Origin: an uncultured Bacteroidales bacterium
GTDB lineage: Bacteria; Bacteroidota; Bacteroidia; Bacteroidales; P3
Direction of reading: 5' to 3'
DNA: 34,504 bases
NCBI GenBank assembly: GCA_946406015.1
Contig: CAMJJD010000018.1
Coordinates: forward strand, 1 to 34,504
Shown: one piece after another, positions 29,923-34,504 of the stretch
How the letters are laid out: each line of letters begins with the position of its first letter
Position numbering within the stretch: the stretch's first letter is position 1
The notes under the pieces: model-generated
Seen by the model: the letters and a program-made list of their open reading frames with translations, nothing else
Told to the model about the DNA's origin: nothing
Databases searched by the model: none
Program-made: the position numbers and the translations under genes

Positions 29923-31974
29923 ATGAAGAAAAGCTTACAAGAGTATTATGATGAGTTAAAGCATAACTTATCCACGAGATCATACAATGTGTTGGCCAGA
30001 AACAATTTGCACATTGTACGTGACATTATTCCATGGGTTTTTGGCAAGTTAAGTTTTCATTCATTGAAAGGATGTGGAGATATTAGTGCGGACGAATTAT
30101 CGGTGATGTGTGAAAAGCTGCATGAAGTTTTATACAAAACACTTACCGAGACTTCTCTGACAAGTGACATCATTGTAGAAACGCCGACAGAAGATATTAC
30201 AAAGCCCTTTCATGTACCTATCCCTTACAAAACAAAAGATAATGAGGAAAACACCGTTGACAAAAAATTGTCTTCTATACAAGAATACTTGCTTCAGTCT
30301 GACTTGGAGTTCATTAAAAACTACCATTCTGTCAAGGGGGAAGTTCCTATGTTTTATGTATTACAAGCCTGCATAAACCGCTTTCGCAATTCAGATGACG
30401 CTACTCTTGTTGGTTCAAAATCAAAGTTGAAATCTTTTCTCAATAATGAGCATTGGTTGTCATACTCTGTTGTAAAGATGCAGTATGTGTATTCGTTCCG
30501 CTTCCGATTTGGAAAGATGTGTGTTCAAGAGCACATTGACAGGGAGCAATTGTTTTCCATGTTGGTTTTGTTGGGGAAAAGAAGAATGTATGTCTATCCA
30601 GATAGTAAATCCATTGTGAAATATCGGCAAGACGAGAATAAAGATTCTTATTTTGATCTTTTGGTTAGCGAGAAAATATCTCACTTCAACCTAAAAAGAA
30701 TGATAAAAGAGGTAAAACGTCAGAACGAATTAAGCCGAACAAAAGACGTCATTATACCAATAGAAACATTCTTTACAAGAAATATAGATTACTGGGATAA
30801 TTCCGCATTGCCGGATGAAGACACCTTACACGATTTGTTATGCCTGATTGGGGAAATAATCGAGTCTGTTTTCGGAGAAATAGTCAATGATGGTACAATT
30901 ATTCTAAAGAAAACACGTACAGACTACAAAGACATCATATATAGAGTTCTGAAAGAATCCGGACACAGAATGCATATGGCCGACATCCTTGATGCCGTAA
31001 AAAGCCATTGTCCGGAATGTGGCTTCACCAAACCGGAACAACTACGATACTATATCACTAACAATGAGAATATAATACCCGTTGGAAAGACGTCTACTTT
31101 CGCATTAAAAGAATGGGGTGAGATGGTTGGAAGCATCCGAGACCTGGCACTGAAGATTCTTGCCCAGCAGCAGGAGCCGGCCTTAATAAGCAAAATTGCA
31201 AAAGAGATATTGACCTACCGCCCTGATTCAACATACCGGAGTGTAACTACTATTATTCAGCAATGTGTGGAAAAAGGAGAACTGGTTGAATTTTTTGGTG
31301 ATTATGTTGGATTGCAAGAAAAAAAATATGAAGATAAATATGTTTCTGTTCCTCGTTCATTTGACGAATGGCTTAATCTTTACAAACAGTTTGTCGAAGA
31401 ACACGGCTGGCATCCACTAAGTGGATCAACAGGTTTGGAGGGTTATTTATATCGGTGGGCATACAAACTCAATCGTTCAGATGAAGCCAGTGCCGAAATG
31501 AAACAACGGTTAGCCGATTTGATGGGACAGCTCTCATCGTATCCTCGGACAACAACAGAAATAAAGTTCCTGCGAGATTGTGAATCGTATAAGAATTTTG
31601 TCATACAATATGAACGGATGGTGGAGTTAGTGGATGATCCATTATTATGCACTTGGTTCAAGAAATGGGAGTTCGAACATAAGAGATTAAGTGATAATAG
31701 AAAACACTATTTTGAAGAACTACTTTCTTTCTTGAAAGAAAAATTAGGCAGTTCTTCTTCTCCTCAATCAATGGTTCCAACAGAAATACGTTTTGTGAGG
31801 AATTGTAACACATATAAGAAGTTTGTACAAAAGAAAGGTCGCAAAGTAGAACGTATTGACGATCCTATTCTATATACATGGTTTGACAATTGTATACAAA
31901 AATACAATTCATTGAATAGAAGTCAACAGGATCATTTCGACGAATTGCTTCAGTATCTTGTTGATAAAATATAA
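29923..31974 (+). CDS. Large multidomain protein: RNAP alpha-CTD-like, winged-helix (HARE-like) and helicase-associated-like repeats
   Basis: A 683-residue soluble protein that I cannot name. Residues 15-68 (NLSTRSYNVLARNNLHIVRD, then LSFHSLKGCGDISADEL) resemble the helix-hairpin-helix C-terminal domain of RNA polymerase alpha. Residues 120-330 are helical with no recognised motif. Residues 335-397 (YKDIIYRVLKESGHRMHMAD onward) look like a HARE-HTH winged helix, and 402-466 like a second one (LALKILAQQQEPALISKIAK). The C-terminus has three related helical units at about 480-540, 545-607 and 618-683; the last two share E-I-x-F-x-R-x-C and D-D-P-x-L-x-T-W-F. They resemble helicase-associated (HA) domains. 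No helicase or nuclease motif was found. The gene is AT-rich and has its own promoter, suggesting horizontal gain. A nucleic-acid-binding regulator or defence factor is inference. Confidence 0.7.
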   Translation: MKKSLQEYYDELKHNLSTRSYNVLARNNLHIVRDIIPWVFGKLSFHSLKGCGDISADELSVMCEKLHEVLYKTLTETSLTSDIIVETPTEDITKPFHVPIPYKTKDNEENTVDKKLSSIQEYLLQSDLEFIKNYHSVKGEVPMFYVLQACINRFRNSDDATLVGSKSKLKSFLNNEHWLSYSVVKMQYVYSFRFRFGKMCVQEHIDREQLFSMLVLLGKRRMYVYPDSKSIVKYRQDENKDSYFDLLVSEKISHFNLKRMIKEVKRQNELSRTKDVIIPIETFFTRNIDYWDNSALPDEDTLHDLLCLIGEIIESVFGEIVNDGTIILKKTRTDYKDIIYRVLKESGHRMHMADILDAVKSHCPECGFTKPEQLRYYITNNENIIPVGKTSTFALKEWGEMVGSIRDLALKILAQQQEPALISKIAKEILTYRPDSTYRSVTTIIQQCVEKGELVEFFGDYVGLQEKKYEDKYVSVPRSFDEWLNLYKQFVEEHGWHPLSGSTGLEGYLYRWAYKLNRSDEASAEMKQRLADLMGQLSSYPRTTTEIKFLRDCESYKNFVIQYERMVELVDDPLLCTWFKKWEFEHKRLSDNRKHYFEELLSFLKEKLGSSSSPQSMVPTEIRFVRNCNTYKKFVQKKGRKVERIDDPILYTWFDNCIQKYNSLNRSQQDHFDELLQYLVDKI

Positions 31975-32013
31975 TTTTCAGAAGCTAGATATTGAGAACG
32001 ACACAGAATTCAA

Positions 32014-32238
32014 TTATTCTTCATATTCCTGTTCAGACAATAGGCTGAGGAGGTAATCGTCCTCAAACTGCGGTGCATTGACATCGGCAACATGCCGGTC
32101 GGCCGTATTGCTGATAACCGCCGAGTGGCCATGGAGCGCCGCAAAGGGAGCAAACTGGGCCGCACGGTCGTAAAGCGACATGTGGGGCCGTGTCGTCGAC
32201 TGGTGATGCGGCAAATCTATAATGTCGTCGTAACTCAT
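32014..32238 (-). CDS. Small protein found next to Y-family polymerases
   Basis: A 74-residue protein. The start MSYDDIIDLPHHQSTTRPHM then SLYDRAAQFAPFAALHGHSA is a pattern I know from small proteins encoded beside UmuC/DinB-like polymerases in Firmicutes and Bacteroidota; they are related in position to YolD-type partners. Their function is unproven, perhaps control or assembly of the polymerase. The acidic C-terminus (LLSLLSEQEYEE) is variable. It begins 23 nt after the polymerase gene ends on the same strand, so the pair is co-transcribed. The spacer holds a short repeat of ATAACTCTTA. Confidence 0.72.
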   Translation of the reverse strand: MSYDDIIDLPHHQSTTRPHMSLYDRAAQFAPFAALHGHSAVISNTADRHVADVNAPQFEDDYLLSLLSEQEYEE

Positions 32239-32261
32239 AACTCTTAACTCATAACTCTTAC

Positions 32262-33731
32262 CTACGCCTTGTGTCCTCCTATCTGTCGATTGCGGTCGCG
32301 GGCGGTAGCTCCTTCCTCGAAGTCGGTACCCCGCAGGATGGCATTCTTGCCGAACTTCCTTTTAATGGCCAAGGTAGCCTTTTGCATCCGCTGCTCCCGC
32401 GCCAGCGACTCCTGCTCTTTCTTTCGCTGCGCTTCTACGACCTCGGGGTCGGAGAAGAGGTCGAGCTGGACGTCAGACGTGTTCTGTTGGGCTGCCGGGG
32501 TAACATTATAGGTACCGATAGTGATACGACGTACCAGCAATGAGGCATCGACCATCGAGTCATAGAGTCTTATTATCGCCTGTGTGATGAGGCGGGCCGA
32601 CGAGCTGGGCTGCGGCAGTGTGGCAGTGGCGTGGACCGGCTTGGGAACCACGCGTCCGTACCAGTCGCGCACCTTCTCCCCTTCCGTATGGCTCTCACGG
32701 TCATAGTTGACCATCAGGGTAAACTGGTCGGCCACCAATCCCTTGTCGACCAGTCCGAGTGCCACCGCGTCGGCCATCTCACGCACCACCACACGTGCCT
32801 TGCGGAAAGTGTAAGGTTCCTGCAGCACCTGACTGGAAGAAAGCGAGTGGGTGGCTGGACGGTAGGCTTTGATTTCTTTCATCGTGCAGGGTTCCCAGCC
32901 CCAGGCATGGTCGATAAGCAGTTCGGCGTTGACGCCGAAGAGTTTATACAGCATCGCCTCGTCGGTAAGCGACCGGCGTGCCACGTCGCCCATAGTCTGC
33001 ATGCCATGGGCTTGCAACTTGGCAGAGATGCCGCGCCCCACGCGCCAGAAGTCGGTCAGCGGAGTGTGGCTCCACAGCTGGCGGCGGTACTCCATCTCGT
33101 CCAACTCGGCAATACGCACTCCGTCCTTGTCGGCCGGCAGGTGCTTGGCCACGATATCCATGGCCACCTTGCAGAGGTAGAGGTTGGTACCTATGCCGGC
33201 GGTGGCGGTGATGCCCGTCTCACGCAGCACGTCGCCTATCATCCTCCGCGCCAGCTCATGGGCCGTGCAGCGGTAGGTGGCGAGGTAGTGGGTGACATCC
33301 ATGAACACTTCGTCGATGGAGTAGACATGGATGTCTTCGGGTGCAATATAGCGCAGGTATACCTGATAGATGCGGGCGCTGTAGTCAAGGTAGAAAGCCA
33401 TGCGCGGCGGCGCGGCGATATAGTCCACCTCATACTCAGGATGCGCCTTGAGGACGTTGTCGTCGACCGACTTGCCGCGAAAGATGCCCTCGGGCGAATG
33501 GTAGAGCCTGTCACGGTTCACCTCGCGCAAGCGTTGCACCACTTCGAACAGACGTGCCCTTCCTCCGATGCCGTAGGCCTTCAGCGACGGCGACACCGCC
33601 AGACAGATAGTCTTCTCGGTGCGCGACACATCGGCCACTACAAGATTGGTCGAGAGGGGGTTGAGCCCCCTCTCGACACATTCTACCGAGGCGTAGAACG
33701 ACTTGAGGTCTATGGCAATATAACTGGCCAA
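32262..33731 (-). CDS. Y-family DNA polymerase (UmuC/DinB-like)
   Basis: A 489-residue translesion polymerase. The N-terminal block YIAIDLKSFYASVEC carries the first catalytic Asp (residue 8) and the steric-gate aromatic region. YSIDEVFMDVTHYL gives Asp 140 and Glu 141. Then GIGTNLYLCKVAMDI and WRVGRGISAKLQAHGMQTMG (the thumb helix-hairpin-helix) follow, with a little-finger domain to the end. Relatives occur in SOS-type or mobile-element loci. The start is TTG at 33731, directly after the TAA of the oxidoreductase gene, since the family begins right at the first strand. The basic C-terminal tail is variable. Confidence 0.9.
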   Translation of the reverse strand: MASYIAIDLKSFYASVECVERGLNPLSTNLVVADVSRTEKTICLAVSPSLKAYGIGGRARLFEVVQRLREVNRDRLYHSPEGIFRGKSVDDNVLKAHPEYEVDYIAAPPRMAFYLDYSARIYQVYLRYIAPEDIHVYSIDEVFMDVTHYLATYRCTAHELARRMIGDVLRETGITATAGIGTNLYLCKVAMDIVAKHLPADKDGVRIAELDEMEYRRQLWSHTPLTDFWRVGRGISAKLQAHGMQTMGDVARRSLTDEAMLYKLFGVNAELLIDHAWGWEPCTMKEIKAYRPATHSLSSSQVLQEPYTFRKARVVVREMADAVALGLVDKGLVADQFTLMVNYDRESHTEGEKVRDWYGRVVPKPVHATATLPQPSSSARLITQAIIRLYDSMVDASLLVRRITIGTYNVTPAAQQNTSDVQLDLFSDPEVVEAQRKKEQESLAREQRMQKATLAIKRKFGKNAILRGTDFEEGATARDRNRQIGGHKA

Positions 33732-34504
33732 TTACTTGAAAGCGTTCTCCGAGAGGCCGTGGCCACTGAGGGCGAGTTCCTTCATATAGCCCGGCACCTC
33801 ACGGCCGAGGTACTTGTCGACATACAGTTTTGCAAGGTACTGGCCCAGCATGAATCCGTGGCCGCGCAAGCCTGTGAGCAGACCCACCTCGGGGTCGACG
33901 ATGTAGCGCGGCTCGGTGTAGCGGCCGGCCCAGCAGGCCAAGAAGCTGACATCCTTCAGGTTGGGCAGCCACTCGGCGAAGACTTGGCTGACAATCTCCA
34001 GGAACTCCTTGCTGTTATACTTGATGTTCTGGCGCGTCTCGTAGGCGTCGGTGTCGGGGCTGGCACAGCCGATTATCTGACCCGTGTGCTCGAACTGCTG
34101 GCCGTAGACGGCGCTGAAGCCTTTGTAGTGGCGACGGTCGATAATCATGTCCAGCGGCCCTCCGTTGGGTCCCATCATGGGCAGACGACGCGTGATGAAG
34201 GCCTGGTGCTTGACGGGATAGAGACCCGTGTCGATGCCCAGCATGTCGGTGAACTTCTCGGCACCCCAACCCATGGCGTTGACGAAGTGGTCGCAGGTGT
34301 ACTCGACGTATTTGCCCTCGTGGTTGCGCACCAAGGCCACCACCTTGTCACCCTTGCGCCACACGCTGAGCAACTCGGTATCTTCGTAATAGCGGCCGCC
34401 GAGCGAGACACCGATGCCGCGGATGTAGTCGATGACGCGGCCCGGCGTAGCCTGCCAGCAGTCGCGCGTGATGAGGGCGTGGCTGTAGGTGTCGCGGCTG
34501 TCGT
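33732..34504 (-). CDS. FAD-dependent oxidoreductase (DAO family), C-terminal part
   Basis: The frame enters from the right edge, so the N-terminal FAD-binding motif is outside the window. The visible 257 residues include RDCWQATPGRVIDYIRGIGV, the strand-turn VNAMGWGAEKFTDMLGID, LYPVKHQAFITRRLP, and the C-terminal FAD-contacting block DPEVGLLTGLRGHGFMLGQY. This is the layout of the D-amino acid oxidase/glycine oxidase/DadA group, which oxidises amines with FAD. The substrate is not readable. It abuts the polymerase gene with no spacer, which suggests one transcript although the functions look unrelated. Confidence 0.83.
   Translation of the reverse strand, partial: DSRDTYSHALITRDCWQATPGRVIDYIRGIGVSLGGRYYEDTELLSVWRKGDKVVALVRNHEGKYVEYTCDHFVNAMGWGAEKFTDMLGIDTGLYPVKHQAFITRRLPMMGPNGGPLDMIIDRRHYKGFSAVYGQQFEHTGQIIGCASPDTDAYETRQNIKYNSKEFLEIVSQVFAEWLPNLKDVSFLACWAGRYTEPRYIVDPEVGLLTGLRGHGFMLGQYLAKLYVDKYLGREVPGYMKELALSGHGLSENAFK

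Overview
The window reads as a chromosomal segment of a Bacteroidales bacterium (phylum Bacteroidota) with a fairly GC-rich genome. Evidence: the promoters that can be read match the Bacteroidota pattern (TTTG, about 19 nt, then TAnnTTTG), Shine-Dalgarno sites are mostly weak, lipoproteins with a Cys lipobox are frequent, and several proteins have Bacteroidota-type layouts (a long signal peptidase I with an extra N-terminal membrane domain, a ParC of about 885 residues). I cannot name the genus. No rRNA, tRNA, CRISPR array or intact insertion sequence was seen.

Layout. 1-660: the 3' end of dnaK, stacked hairpins, a terminator and a probable small RNA gene. 660-2600: a minus-strand operon of a lipoprotein, an outer-membrane barrel and an EVE-like protein, behind a long structured leader. 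2700-4160: an AbiEi/AbiEii (type IV) toxin-antitoxin pair. 4200-5010: a sugE-type exporter and a patchwork of gene fragments (an sstT 3' end and a methyltransferase piece). 5010-7265: a class-I glutamine-amidotransferase-like lipoprotein and sstT. 7380-10060: a TIGR04076 protein overlapping murF, a probable terminated leader or small RNA, and an orphan protein. 10068-11800: crt and hbd, the middle steps between acetoacetyl-CoA and crotonyl-CoA. 12076-16374: a minus-strand run of META lipoprotein, Nudix hydrolase, dprA, MORN-like lipoprotein and cca. 16705-24260: a plus-strand run of glycosyltransferase, lepB, parC, second glycosyltransferase and zinc metallopeptidase. 24340-25000: a small AT-rich lipoprotein behind a strongly structured leader. 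25106-29800: pheT, a GT39-like membrane glycosyltransferase and free methionine sulfoxide reductase (minus). 29923-31974: a large AT-rich protein with DNA-binding-like domains. 32014-34504: a 74-residue protein, a Y-family DNA polymerase and the C-terminal part of an FAD oxidoreductase.

The most unusual feature is a set of short tandem repeats, with units of 7, 8, 9, 10 or 11 nt, found both in spacers and in frame inside conserved genes. Seven genes (murF, cca, a Nudix gene, two glycosyltransferases, pheT and the GAF-type reductase) carry low-complexity segments encoded by such repeats or by palindromes, where their families normally have a short loop. A 19-nt stretch of the AT-rich heptad inside murF is exactly repeated in the spacer just after murF. 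Together these suggest an active source of repeat seeding and expansion that is tolerated only when in frame and in surface loops.

Other points to check: two or three candidate structured RNAs, a second sstT 3' end that differs from the intact copy only at synonymous sites, and the RNAP-alpha-CTD/HARE-like protein at 29923.
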